This document shows positions 57,155-64,000 of a DNA stretch of 64,000 bases, in pieces (position 1 is the stretch's first letter; each line of letters opens with the position of its first letter). The DNA is from Actinocatenispora thailandica. Lineage in GTDB: Bacteria; Actinomycetota; Actinomycetes; Mycobacteriales; Micromonosporaceae. The translations under genes were made by a program, and so were the position numbers. The DNA lies in NCBI RefSeq assembly GCF_016865425.1, contig NZ_AP023355.1, forward strand, positions 186,001-250,000. The letters run 5' to 3'. The notes beneath the pieces are model-generated. The model was not told where the DNA came from, made no database searches, and saw nothing but the letters and a program-made list of their open reading frames with translations.

Positions 57155-60001
57155 GTGCCGCGATCCGAGAGCAGCAACCGGCTGGTCATCGTCGAGTCCC
57201 CGGCGAAGGCCAAGACCATCTCGGGCTACCTGGGCCCGGGGTGGGTCGTGGAGGCGAGTCGTGGCCACATCCGCGACCTGCCCAGCGGCGCCAAGGAGGT
57301 GCCCGAGAAGTACAAGGGCACGCCGATGGCGAGGCTCGGCGTCGACCCGGAGCACGACTTCGCACCGCTCTACGTCGTCTCGCCGGACCGCAAGGCGCAG
57401 GTGACCCGGCTCAAGGGCCTGCTGAAGGACGCCGACGAGCTCTTCCTCGCCACCGATGAGGACCGCGAGGGCGAGGCGATCGCCTGGCACCTGGAACAGC
57501 TGCTCAAGCCGAAGGTGCCGGTGCACCGGATGGTCTTCCACGAGATCACCCGGCCGGCGATCCAGGCGGCGGTGGCCAACCCGCGCACGATCAACCAGAA
57601 CCTGGTCGACGCGTACGAGGCGCGCCGGGTGCTGGACCGGCTGTACGGGTACGAGGTCAGCCCGGTGCTGTGGAAGAAGATCATGCCGAAGCTGTCGGCC
57701 GGCCGGGTGCAGTCGGTGGCGACGCGCATCGTGGTCGAGCGCGAGCGGCAGCGGATGGCGTTCCACTCGGCCGACTACTGGGACATCCAGGCCACCCTCG
57801 CGGTGGCGGCGGCCGACGTGAAGGACGGCCCGCGCACCTTCGGCGGGACGCTGATCGCGCTGGATGGTGACCGGGTCGCGACCGGCCGCGACTTCGACCC
57901 GGCGACCGGCCGGGTGCGGCCCAACTCGGGTGCGATCCCGCTGGACGAGGAGGGTGCGCGCGGGCTCGCGGCCCGGCTCGACGGCCGCGACTTCACCGTC
58001 ACCAGGGTCGAGGAGAAGCCGTACCGGCGCCGGCCGTACGCGCCGTTCATGACCTCGACGCTGCAGCAGGAGGCGTCCCGCAAGCTGCGCTTCTCGTCCG
58101 AGACCACGATGCGGGTGGCGCAGCGGCTGTACGAGAACGGCTACATCACCTACATGCGGACCGACTCGACGACGCTGTCGGACACCGCGCTGTCGGCGGC
58201 CCGGTCGCAGGTCGCCGAGCTGTACGGCAGCCGGTACGTGCCGGCCGAACCCCGGCAGTACACCCGCAAGGTGAAGAACGCGCAGGAGGCGCACGAGGCG
58301 ATCCGCCCGGCCGGCGAGCACTTCCGCACCCCGGGTTCGCTGGCCAACGAGCTGTCCCCGGACGAGTTCCGGCTGTACGAGCTGATCTGGCGGCGCACCA
58401 TCGCCTCGCAGATGATCGACGCGGTGGGCAACTCGGTGTCGGTGCGGATCAACGCAGTGTCCACCACCGGCGAGTCGGCCGACTTCGCGGCGTCCGGCAA
58501 GACGATCACCGAGCCGGGCTTCCTGCGGGCGTACGTCGAATCGACCGACGACGAGAACGCCGAGGCCGAGGACGCCGAGCGCCGGCTGCCCAACCTGGTC
58601 CGTGACCAGCCGTTGACCGCCGACGCGCTGGAGCCGACCGGGCACACCACCCAGCCGCCGGCGCGGTACACGGAGGCGTCGCTGGTCAAGGCGCTGGAGG
58701 AGCTCGGCATCGGCCGCCCCTCCACCTACACCTCGATCATGCAGACGATCCAGCGCCGCGGGTACGTGTTCAAGCGCGGGCAGGCGCTGATCCCGTCGTT
58801 CGTGGCGTTCGCGGTGGTGCAGCTGCTGGAAAGCTACTTCCCGCGGCTGGTCGACTACGACTTCACCGCCGGGCTGGAGAACGACCTGGACGAGATCACC
58901 GACGGCCGGGTGCAGACGCTCGGGTTCCTGCGCTCGTTCTACTTCGGTGACGACGCCGCGGAGGCGGGTTCGGTGGCCCGCTCCGGCGGGTTGAAGCGGC
59001 TGGTCACCGAGCAGCTGTCGGAGATCGACGCGCGCGGGATCAACTCGATCCCGCTGTTCACCGACGACGAGGGCCGCAAGGTCGTCGTCCGGGTCGGGCG
59101 GTACGGGCCGTACCTGGAGCGGCGGACTCCGGGTGACGAGGACACCGAGCCGGACCCGGACGCGCCGCGCCGCAACGTGTCCGTCCCGGACGACGTGGTG
59201 CCCGACGAGCTGACTCCGGCGAAGGTCGAGGAGCTGTTCAAGAGCAACTCCGGCGCCCGCGAGCTGGGCACCGACCCGGCGACCGGCGAGGTGGTGACGC
59301 TCAAGTCGGGCCGGTTCGGACCGTACGTGACGTCCGGCGAGAAGTCCTCCTCGCTGTTCTCGTCGCACTCGATGGACACGCTGACGCTGGACGACGCCTT
59401 GAAGCTGCTGTCGCTGCCGCGCACCGTCGGTACCGCGCCGGACGGTGAACCGGTGACCGCGCAGAACGGCCGGTACGGGCCGTACATCCGGAAGGGCACC
59501 GACTCGCGGTCGCTGGAGTCCGAGGAGCAGATCTTCACGGTCACCCTGGAGGAGGCCGAGAAGCTGTTCGCGGAGCCGAAGCGGCGGGGCCGGCGGGCGG
59601 CGCCGAAGGAGCCGCTGCGTACCCTCGGTGACGATCCGGCGACCGGTAAGCCGATCGTGGTGAAGGACGGCCGGTTCGGGCTGTACGTCACCGACGGCGA
59701 GACGAACCGCACCCTGCCGCGTACCGAGACCGCCGAGTCGATCACGCTGGACCGGGCGGCCGAACTGCTGGCGGACAAGCGTGCCCAGGGCCCGGCCCCG
59801 CGCAAGAAGGCGGCCAAGAAGACCGCGGCCAAGAAGACCGCGGCCAAGAAGACCGCTGCGAAGAAGACGGCGGCCAAGAAGACCGCCGCGAAGAAGACGG
59901 CCGCCAAGAAGACCGCCGCCAAGAAGACCGCGGCGAAGGCCACCGCGAAGAAGGCGCCGGCCAAGAAGGCGGCCCCGAAGAAGTCCACCTCGGACGACTG
60001 A
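57155..60001 (+). CDS. topA: DNA topoisomerase I
   Basis: 948-residue type IA topoisomerase that relaxes negative supercoils. TOPRIM domain LVIVESPAKAKTISGYL and TDEDREGEAIAWHL; the cleavage domain has the active-site Tyr333 in GYITYMRTDST, preceded by RRPYAPFMTSTLQQEASRKL. The C-terminal half has several topo_C repeats (e.g. LKSGRFGPYVTSGEKSSSLF, QNGRYGPYIRKG, VKDGRFGLYVTDGE) in place of zinc fingers, and ends in a Lys/Ala tail of about 50 residues (KKTAA repeats), normal in actinobacteria and used for processivity. GTG start at 57155; the ribosome site is poor. Confidence 0.97.
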   Translation: MPRSESSNRLVIVESPAKAKTISGYLGPGWVVEASRGHIRDLPSGAKEVPEKYKGTPMARLGVDPEHDFAPLYVVSPDRKAQVTRLKGLLKDADELFLATDEDREGEAIAWHLEQLLKPKVPVHRMVFHEITRPAIQAAVANPRTINQNLVDAYEARRVLDRLYGYEVSPVLWKKIMPKLSAGRVQSVATRIVVERERQRMAFHSADYWDIQATLAVAAADVKDGPRTFGGTLIALDGDRVATGRDFDPATGRVRPNSGAIPLDEEGARGLAARLDGRDFTVTRVEEKPYRRRPYAPFMTSTLQQEASRKLRFSSETTMRVAQRLYENGYITYMRTDSTTLSDTALSAARSQVAELYGSRYVPAEPRQYTRKVKNAQEAHEAIRPAGEHFRTPGSLANELSPDEFRLYELIWRRTIASQMIDAVGNSVSVRINAVSTTGESADFAASGKTITEPGFLRAYVESTDDENAEAEDAERRLPNLVRDQPLTADALEPTGHTTQPPARYTEASLVKALEELGIGRPSTYTSIMQTIQRRGYVFKRGQALIPSFVAFAVVQLLESYFPRLVDYDFTAGLENDLDEITDGRVQTLGFLRSFYFGDDAAEAGSVARSGGLKRLVTEQLSEIDARGINSIPLFTDDEGRKVVVRVGRYGPYLERRTPGDEDTEPDPDAPRRNVSVPDDVVPDELTPAKVEELFKSNSGARELGTDPATGEVVTLKSGRFGPYVTSGEKSSSLFSSHSMDTLTLDDALKLLSLPRTVGTAPDGEPVTAQNGRYGPYIRKGTDSRSLESEEQIFTVTLEEAEKLFAEPKRRGRRAAPKEPLRTLGDDPATGKPIVVKDGRFGLYVTDGETNRTLPRTETAESITLDRAAELLADKRAQGPAPRKKAAKKTAAKKTAAKKTAAKKTAAKKTAAKKTAAKKTAAKKTAAKATAKKAPAKKAAPKKSTSDD

Positions 60002-60030
60002 CGCCGGTGGCCGACCGCGGCTACCCGACA

Positions 60031-60094
60031 GGGTTGATCGTGGTGTTGTCTGGATGGCAAGCCTTTGCCCGTGCAGATGACGCCATGATCAACC
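60031..60094. repeat. 64-bp intergenic hairpin repeat, copy 1
   Basis: Begins GGGTTGATCGTGGTG and ends CGCCATGATCAACC, so the ends pair (GGTTGATC with GATCAACC). It matches 61929-61992 at roughly three quarters of positions over the same 64-base length. It lies between the converging topA and dehydrogenase genes and may act as their two-way terminator. Confidence 0.75.
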
Positions 60095-60109
60095 AGGCTG
60101 CGGCGAGGC

Positions 60110-61177
60110 TCAGTCCAGGGCGATGACCACCTTGCCGAAGGGGCTGGCCGACTCGTAGTAGCGGTACGCCTCGGGGGCGTCGTCGAAGCCGAACACCCGG
60201 TCGATCACCGGTCGCAGCTCGCGAGCGCCGATCGCGCGGTTCATCTCGAGGAACTGGGCCCGGCTGCCGACCGCCAGCGCCCGCACGGTGGCGGCGGACG
60301 CGAACAGCAGCCGTGGATCCAGCGGGACCGGCGCGCCGCCGACGAAGCCGACGCACGCGACGTGTCCCTCGATCGCCACCGCGCGCAGCGACCGGTCCAG
60401 GGTGCCGACCACGTCGATGATCCGGTCGGCGCCGCGACCGGCGGTCAGCTCCCGTACCGGTCCGTCCCAGTCGGGCGTGTCCCGGCGATCGACGACCTCG
60501 TCGGCGCCGAGCGCGCGCAGCCGCGCCGCCTTGGCCGGGTCGCCGGTGGTGGCGATGACCCGGGCGCCGAGCAACCGGGCGAACTGGATGGCGAACAGCG
60601 ACACCCCGCCGGATCCGAGCGTGACGACCGTGTCCCCGGCCCGCACCCCGCGGCCGTCGCCGGTGAGCGCGTTCCAGGCGGTGACCGCGGCGCACGGCAG
60701 CGTTGCCGCCTCCCGGTACGACAGGTGGGCCGGGATCGGCACCAGCGCCGTTTCCGGCAGGACGGCGAACTCGGTGAGCAGGCCGTCCAGCGAGCCGCCG
60801 AGCTGGGGCAGATGCTGCGCGCCGAACGGGCCGTGCTGCCAGGTCGGGAACAGCGTGGCGGTGACCCGGTCGCCGGCGGCGACGGTGCCGACGCCCGGCC
60901 CGGTGGCGACGACCTCGCCGGCACCGTCGGAGACCGGTACCACGTCGGGTCGGACCGGCAGCACGTAGCTGCCGCGCAGGACCAGCAGTTCCCGGAAGCT
61001 CAGCGACACCGCGCGCACCGCCACGAGCACCTCTCCGGGGCCCGGCACGGGCATCGGATGTTCGCGTACCGCCAGGCTGGCGATGCCGCCGCCGCTGCGG
61101 GCGTGGTAGCTGCGGATGGTTCGGGCCGGTGCGGCGGGTTCGGATGCTGGCCGCTGGATGCTGTCGAGCCGTGACAC
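60110..61177 (-). CDS. Zinc-less medium-chain alcohol dehydrogenase/quinone reductase family
   Basis: 355-residue MDR oxidoreductase. N-terminal GroES-like part (PMPVPGPGEVLVAVRAVSLSFRELLVLRG, DGAGEVVATGPGV), nucleotide-binding part with GDTVVTLGSGGVSLFAIQFARLLGARVIATTGDPAKAARLRALGADEV. The Cys/His/Glu catalytic zinc ligands are not conserved, so it is likely an NADPH-dependent quinone or enone reductase. GTG at 61177 follows GAGGGG. Divergent from a TetR regulator across a double dyad that probably controls both. Confidence 0.88.
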   Translation of the reverse strand: MSRLDSIQRPASEPAAPARTIRSYHARSGGGIASLAVREHPMPVPGPGEVLVAVRAVSLSFRELLVLRGSYVLPVRPDVVPVSDGAGEVVATGPGVGTVAAGDRVTATLFPTWQHGPFGAQHLPQLGGSLDGLLTEFAVLPETALVPIPAHLSYREAATLPCAAVTAWNALTGDGRGVRAGDTVVTLGSGGVSLFAIQFARLLGARVIATTGDPAKAARLRALGADEVVDRRDTPDWDGPVRELTAGRGADRIIDVVGTLDRSLRAVAIEGHVACVGFVGGAPVPLDPRLLFASAATVRALAVGSRAQFLEMNRAIGARELRPVIDRVFGFDDAPEAYRYYESASPFGKVVIALD

Positions 61178-61201
61178 GGTGTCCCCTCGGTCGAGCTTAG
61201 A

Positions 61202-61244
61202 TAGAACAGTCGGTCTACTCGGAATATATAGACCAGTTGTTCTA
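61202..61244. promoter_or_regulatory. Double TetR-type operator between dehydrogenase and regulator
   Basis: TAGAACAGTCGGTCTA (61202-61217) and TAGACCAGTTGTTCTA (61229-61244) are inverted copies (12 of 16 matching) separated by 11 bases. Each copy is itself a near-palindrome (TAGAAC with GGTCTA). The A/T-rich centre GGAATATATA suits promoter -10 elements. Two dimers of the adjacent TetR could bind side by side and silence both genes. Confidence 0.75.
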
Positions 61245-61271
61245 CCGGTCAAGGTGTGCGACGCTCGACCG

Positions 61272-61832
61272 GTGAAGGCACGACAGGATTCCGGGCCCCG
61301 CGAGCGGCTGCTCACCGCGGCACAGCGCCTGACGTACGAGCATGGCCCGACGGTCGGTGTCGACGCGCTGCTCACCGAGGCGAACGTGGCACGCCGCTCG
61401 CTGTACGAGCACTTCGGTGGCAAGGACGGCCTGATCGCCGAGATGCTGCGGCGCAGCGCGGACGAGGACATCCAGCGTTACCGTGCGGTGCTGGACGGGG
61501 CCGGCGACGATCCGCGGGCCCGGCTGCTCGCCGTGTTCGACGAGTTGGACGCGATCGTGACCCGGCCCGGCTTTCGTGGCTGCCGCTACCTGGGTGCCGA
61601 TCTCGCGCTGCCGGCCGAGGCGCATCCCGCGCACGCAGTCACCGGCGACTACCGGGAGCGCATCCACGCGCTGCTCGAGCACGAGCTGGTCCGGCTGCGC
61701 CACCCGGACCCCGGGGCCGCCGCGGACCAACTGCAACTCCTGATCGAGGGCACGCTCGCCACCGGAGCCGCCCGGCCCGGCACGCACCCCGGCCGGATCG
61801 CCCGCCAGCTCGCCGAACGGATCCTCGACTGA
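61272..61832 (+). CDS. TetR family transcriptional regulator
   Basis: 186 residues. The helix-turn-helix is at residues 10-55 (RERLLTAAQRLTYEHGPTVGVDALLTEANVARRSLYEHFGGKDGLIAEML). The C-terminal domain is of the common TetR_C type (GFRGCRYLGADLALP). GTG at 61272 is chosen; a GTG at 61254 is possible, neither with a clear ribosome site. Controls itself and the divergent dehydrogenase by inference from the operator. Confidence 0.9.
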   Translation: MKARQDSGPRERLLTAAQRLTYEHGPTVGVDALLTEANVARRSLYEHFGGKDGLIAEMLRRSADEDIQRYRAVLDGAGDDPRARLLAVFDELDAIVTRPGFRGCRYLGADLALPAEAHPAHAVTGDYRERIHALLEHELVRLRHPDPGAAADQLQLLIEGTLATGAARPGTHPGRIARQLAERILD

Positions 61833-61845
61833 ACCCGGCCAATCA

Positions 61846-61858
61846 GTCCACTGTGGAC
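61846..61858. promoter_or_regulatory. Perfect 13-bp dyad GTCCACTGTGGAC
   Basis: Same dyad type as at 10721, with T instead of A in the centre, 13 bases after the TetR stop codon. Function unknown. Confidence 0.35.
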
Positions 61859-61928
61859 AGCGACGCGGTGGTCCCCGGTGGACGAGCCGCCGATGAGTGG
61901 ACGCCGGTTCGGGCTGCGGAGTCGGGCG

Positions 61929-61992
61929 GGGTTGGTCATGGTGCTGTCTGGGGGGAGAGCGCTTGCCCGTTCGGGCAACGCCATGATCAACG
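61929..61992. repeat. 64-bp intergenic hairpin repeat, copy 2
   Basis: Begins GGGTTGGTCATGGTG and ends CGCCATGATCAACG; the central TTGCCCGTTCGGGCAA is also a strong stem (TTGCCCG with CGGGCAA). It lies 38 bases upstream of the alpha/beta hydrolase start, so it would be transcribed into that gene's leader if the promoter is further upstream. Confidence 0.75.
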
Positions 61993-62029
61993 GGGCGGAG
62001 GCGGCGCGGCGGACGCGGTAGCGTGCGGC

Positions 62030-62782
62030 ATGGCGATTCCGGCGACGGTGGTCGGCTCCGGGCCGACGAAGGTTCTCGCACTGCACGGCTGGTTCGGCTC
62101 CGCCCGCGGTTGGGGCTGGCTGCCCGAACTCATCGACCAGGACTCCTACAGCTACGCGTTCGTCGACTACCGCGGCTACGGGCGGCGGCGGGACGAGCCG
62201 GGCGAGTACTCGATGGCCGAGATCAGCGCCGACGCGCGCGCCCTGGCCGACGAGCTGGGCTGGGACTGCTACGCGCTGCTCGGGCACTCGATGGGCGGCA
62301 AGGCGATGCTCCAGGTGTACGCGGACGCGCCGGAGCGGGTGACCGCGATGGCCGGCGTCAGCCCGGTGCCGGCCTCGGCTGTGCCGTTCGACGACGAGAG
62401 CTGGGCACTGTTCGACGGCGCCGCGCAGCGGGACGAGAACCGGTACGCCATCGTCGATCTGACCACCGGCGGCCGGCACTCGAAGACCTGGCTGGACCAG
62501 ATGGTGCGGCACTCGGTGGACAACTCGACCCGGGCGGCGTTCGGTGCCTACCTGCGGCCGTGGGCGAAGGGCGACTTCGCCGCGCAGGTGCCGGCGCCGA
62601 CGGTGCCGATGACGGTGATCGCCGGGGAGCACGACGCCGCGCTCGGCCCGGACGCGATGCGCGGTACCTGGCTCGCCCAGTTCCCGTCGTGCATCCTGGA
62701 GACGTTCCCGAACGCCGGCCACTACGCGATGTACGAGACCCCGGTCGCCCTCGCCACCACCCTGGAGAAGGCCCTGGGTTGA
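62030..62782 (+). CDS. Alpha/beta hydrolase
   Basis: 250-residue hydrolase with the complete triad: oxyanion strand VLALHGWFGSARGWGWLPEL, nucleophile in LLGHSMGGKAML (Ser near residue 90), acid in TVIAGEHDAALGPDAM and His in PNAGHYAMYE. Esterase or C-C hydrolase type; no pathway partner. ATG at 62030 is the first residue of the fold; earlier frame is read-through from the TetR region. Confidence 0.87.
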   Translation: MAIPATVVGSGPTKVLALHGWFGSARGWGWLPELIDQDSYSYAFVDYRGYGRRRDEPGEYSMAEISADARALADELGWDCYALLGHSMGGKAMLQVYADAPERVTAMAGVSPVPASAVPFDDESWALFDGAAQRDENRYAIVDLTTGGRHSKTWLDQMVRHSVDNSTRAAFGAYLRPWAKGDFAAQVPAPTVPMTVIAGEHDAALGPDAMRGTWLAQFPSCILETFPNAGHYAMYETPVALATTLEKALG

Positions 62783-63154
62783 GCCGGATCCCGGGGGCGG
62801 CCCGGTCGAGTCGGTAGGGTTCGCGCGCGGCGCGGACCGCTGTCGGCCGAGCGGTCCGCAGGTTTCCCGGCCTCGCGGCGTCGGGGTCACCGGTCGGCGG
62901 CGATGCGCTCGGCGTCGGCCGGGGTACCGGCCATGAGCGTGCGGGCGTGCTCGATGACCAGCTCGACCTCCCCGGCGGCGATCGCGCTGCGCAAAGCCCT
63001 GATCTTCCGACCGGCCGGACGGTTGCAACGCCGACGATGTCGCGTGATGGCATTGACGGCGTCGATATGATGTCACTACGGTGTCATCGATCGGGTGGGT
63101 CGCCCACCGCGACAGCCGGGCGAGGCAGCCCGGCGAACGAGCAGGGAGGGTGTC
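62783..63154. other. Intergenic region with a start-less 61-codon open stretch on the minus strand
   Basis: 372 bases. On the minus strand 63068-62886 an open stretch reads ITRHRRRCNRPAGRKIRALR, then AIAAGEVELVIEHART to AERIAADR before a stop. It has coding-like composition but no ATG, GTG or TTG at a usable place, so it may be a gene remnant. The right part carries the promoter of the serine hydrolase. Confidence 0.4.
63053..63088 (+). promoter_or_regulatory. Promoter with overlapping dyad before the serine hydrolase
   Basis: TTGACG (63053-63058), an 18-base spacer and TACGGT (63077-63082). GATGTCAC and GTGTCATC (63069-63088) form an inverted pair (7 of 8) around TACG, so a regulator binding there would cover the -10. 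The regulator is not in view. Confidence 0.5.
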
Positions 63155-64000
63155 ATGGGGGACGTGCCGGAGTTCCTGGACCGCTACCAGCTGGACCGGC
63201 CGAGAACCGACCGACCACTCGGGTTCGCGTCGGCCCTCGCCGACCACCACGTACCGGGGGTCTCCATCGCGCTGCTGGAGGGCGGCGCCGTCACCCGCAC
63301 CTGGGCGGTCGGCCGCCGCAGCATCACCAGCGACGCGGAGGTCCAGCCGGACACGCTGTTCCAGGCCGGCTCGATCAGCAAGTCGATCGCCGCCGCCTGC
63401 GCGCTGCGGCTGGCCGACGAGGACGTCCTCGACCTCGACGCCGACGTGAACGAGCTGCTGAAGTCGTGGCAGGTGCCGGCCAACGACGGCTGGCAGCCGC
63501 GCATCACGCTGCGCCAGCTGCTCGCGCACACCGCCGGTACGACGGTGCACGGCCTGATCGGCTACCCGCCGGGGATGCCGGTGCCGTCGGTGCCGGACAT
63601 CCTCGACGGCAAGGGCAACTCGACACCGGTGCGGGTCACCGGCCTGCCCGGGGTGCGGCACGGCTACTCCGGCGGCGGGTACACGATCGCCCAGCTGGTG
63701 CTGACCGACGTGACCGGGCTCGACTTCGACACCCTGGCCTGGGAGCTGGTGTTCGAGCCGGCGGGCATGGTGCACAGCACCTTCGCCCAGCCGCTCGGTA
63801 CGCACCGCGCCGCCCGCGCCGCGTCCGGGCACCGGCCCGGCCCGGCCCTGGTCGCCGGCGGCTGGCACACCTACCCGGACATGGCCGCGGCCGGCATGTG
63901 GAGCACGCCCAGCGACCTGGCCAGGTTCTTCGCCGCCATCCGGGACAGCCTGGCCGGCGTGCCCGGCGCCCTGCTGTCCGAAGGTTCGGCCCGCGCGATG
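63155..64000 (+). CDS. Serine hydrolase, beta-lactamase/D-Ala-D-Ala carboxypeptidase family, 3' end cut by window
   Basis: First 282 residues of a class C-like penicillin-binding fold. The active Ser-x-x-Lys is in FQAGSISKSIAAACAL (SISK), the second motif appears as HGYSGGGY in the place of Tyr-x-Asn; the third motif (HxG/KTG) would lie beyond the window. No signal peptide, so probably a cytoplasmic esterase or peptidase rather than a wall enzyme. ATG at 63155 has GGGAGGG upstream. The frame is open to the last base. Confidence 0.88.
   Translation, partial: MGDVPEFLDRYQLDRPRTDRPLGFASALADHHVPGVSIALLEGGAVTRTWAVGRRSITSDAEVQPDTLFQAGSISKSIAAACALRLADEDVLDLDADVNELLKSWQVPANDGWQPRITLRQLLAHTAGTTVHGLIGYPPGMPVPSVPDILDGKGNSTPVRVTGLPGVRHGYSGGGYTIAQLVLTDVTGLDFDTLAWELVFEPAGMVHSTFAQPLGTHRAARAASGHRPGPALVAGGWHTYPDMAAAGMWSTPSDLARFFAAIRDSLAGVPGALLSEGSARAM

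Noticed and set aside
59812-59990. Tandem repeats at the end of topA taken as a possible assembly artefact
   Set aside because: The Lys/Ala tail is a normal feature of actinobacterial topoisomerase I and stays in frame.
1-64000. tRNA or rRNA genes
   Set aside because: No cloverleaf with a TTCGANTC-type arm and no rRNA-like conserved stretch was recognised on either strand.

Overview
The window is about 72% GC, codes densely on both strands, uses many GTG starts and carries actinobacterial developmental genes (a BldN-type sigma factor and a BldG-type anti-anti-sigma factor). This points to a filamentous actinomycete, plausibly of the Micromonosporaceae; the genus cannot be fixed from sequence alone. 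No rRNA, tRNA, CRISPR array or intact transposase was found.

Layout. 1-10.7 kb: an epimerase and lipid acyltransferase pair, a divergent TetR/FAD-monooxygenase pair, a HAD phosphatase, the anti-sigma-like DUF5667 protein with bldN, an acyl-CoA ligase, a glutaredoxin-like protein and a second HAD hydrolase. 10.9-17.3 kb: a secreted M6 metalloprotease, a metallo-beta-lactamase-fold hydrolase with a NUDIX enzyme, a 165-bp inverted-repeat element, an FMN reductase/HxlR pair and a secreted neprosin-like protein. 17.4-19.1 kb: a small helical protein and an NB-ARC ATPase that share the same ~23-residue Gln/Asn/Gly motif at facing termini, the arrangement expected of a bacterial NLR with amyloid-type signalling. 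This is the most interesting locus. 19.2-26.5 kb: a frameshifted acetyl-CoA synthetase, a degenerate Fic protein, a sulfotransferase, a membrane protein/PadR pair with a perfect operator, and two membrane proteins with Pro/Gln-rich tails.

27.1-34.1 kb: an iron-box-controlled, translationally coupled five-gene siderophore operon (PLP decarboxylase, NIS synthetase, acetyltransferase, N-hydroxylase, NIS synthetase) in the order of rhizobactin rhbBCDEF. 34-39 kb: a HAD phosphatase, an alpha/beta hydrolase, a ketopantoate-reductase-like enzyme, a MerR-methyltransferase fusion and a broken GrpB gene. 39.4-45 kb: a Tad/Flp pilus operon (Ssd, TadA, TadB, TadC, a 57-residue Flp pilin, TadE, TadE-like) ending against a D-2-hydroxyacid dehydrogenase. 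45.5-60 kb: a helicase, bldG with its anti-sigma partner, a proton-pumping pyrophosphatase, a lipoprotein, a conserved unknown, a patatin/kinase pair and topA. 60-64 kb: an MDR dehydrogenase/TetR pair around a strong dyad, an alpha/beta hydrolase, and the start of a serine hydrolase cut by the window edge.

Two dispersed repeat families sit between genes: a 43-bp sequence at 15.2 and 48.0 kb, and a 64-bp hairpin at 60.0 and 61.9 kb. Blocks with conserved actinobacterial order (bldN; Tad, helicase, bldG, hppA, topA) appear to be interrupted by accessory cassettes (TetR/monooxygenase, the ligase, the siderophore operon, the 35-39 kb group). That reading relies on remembered gene order in Streptomyces.
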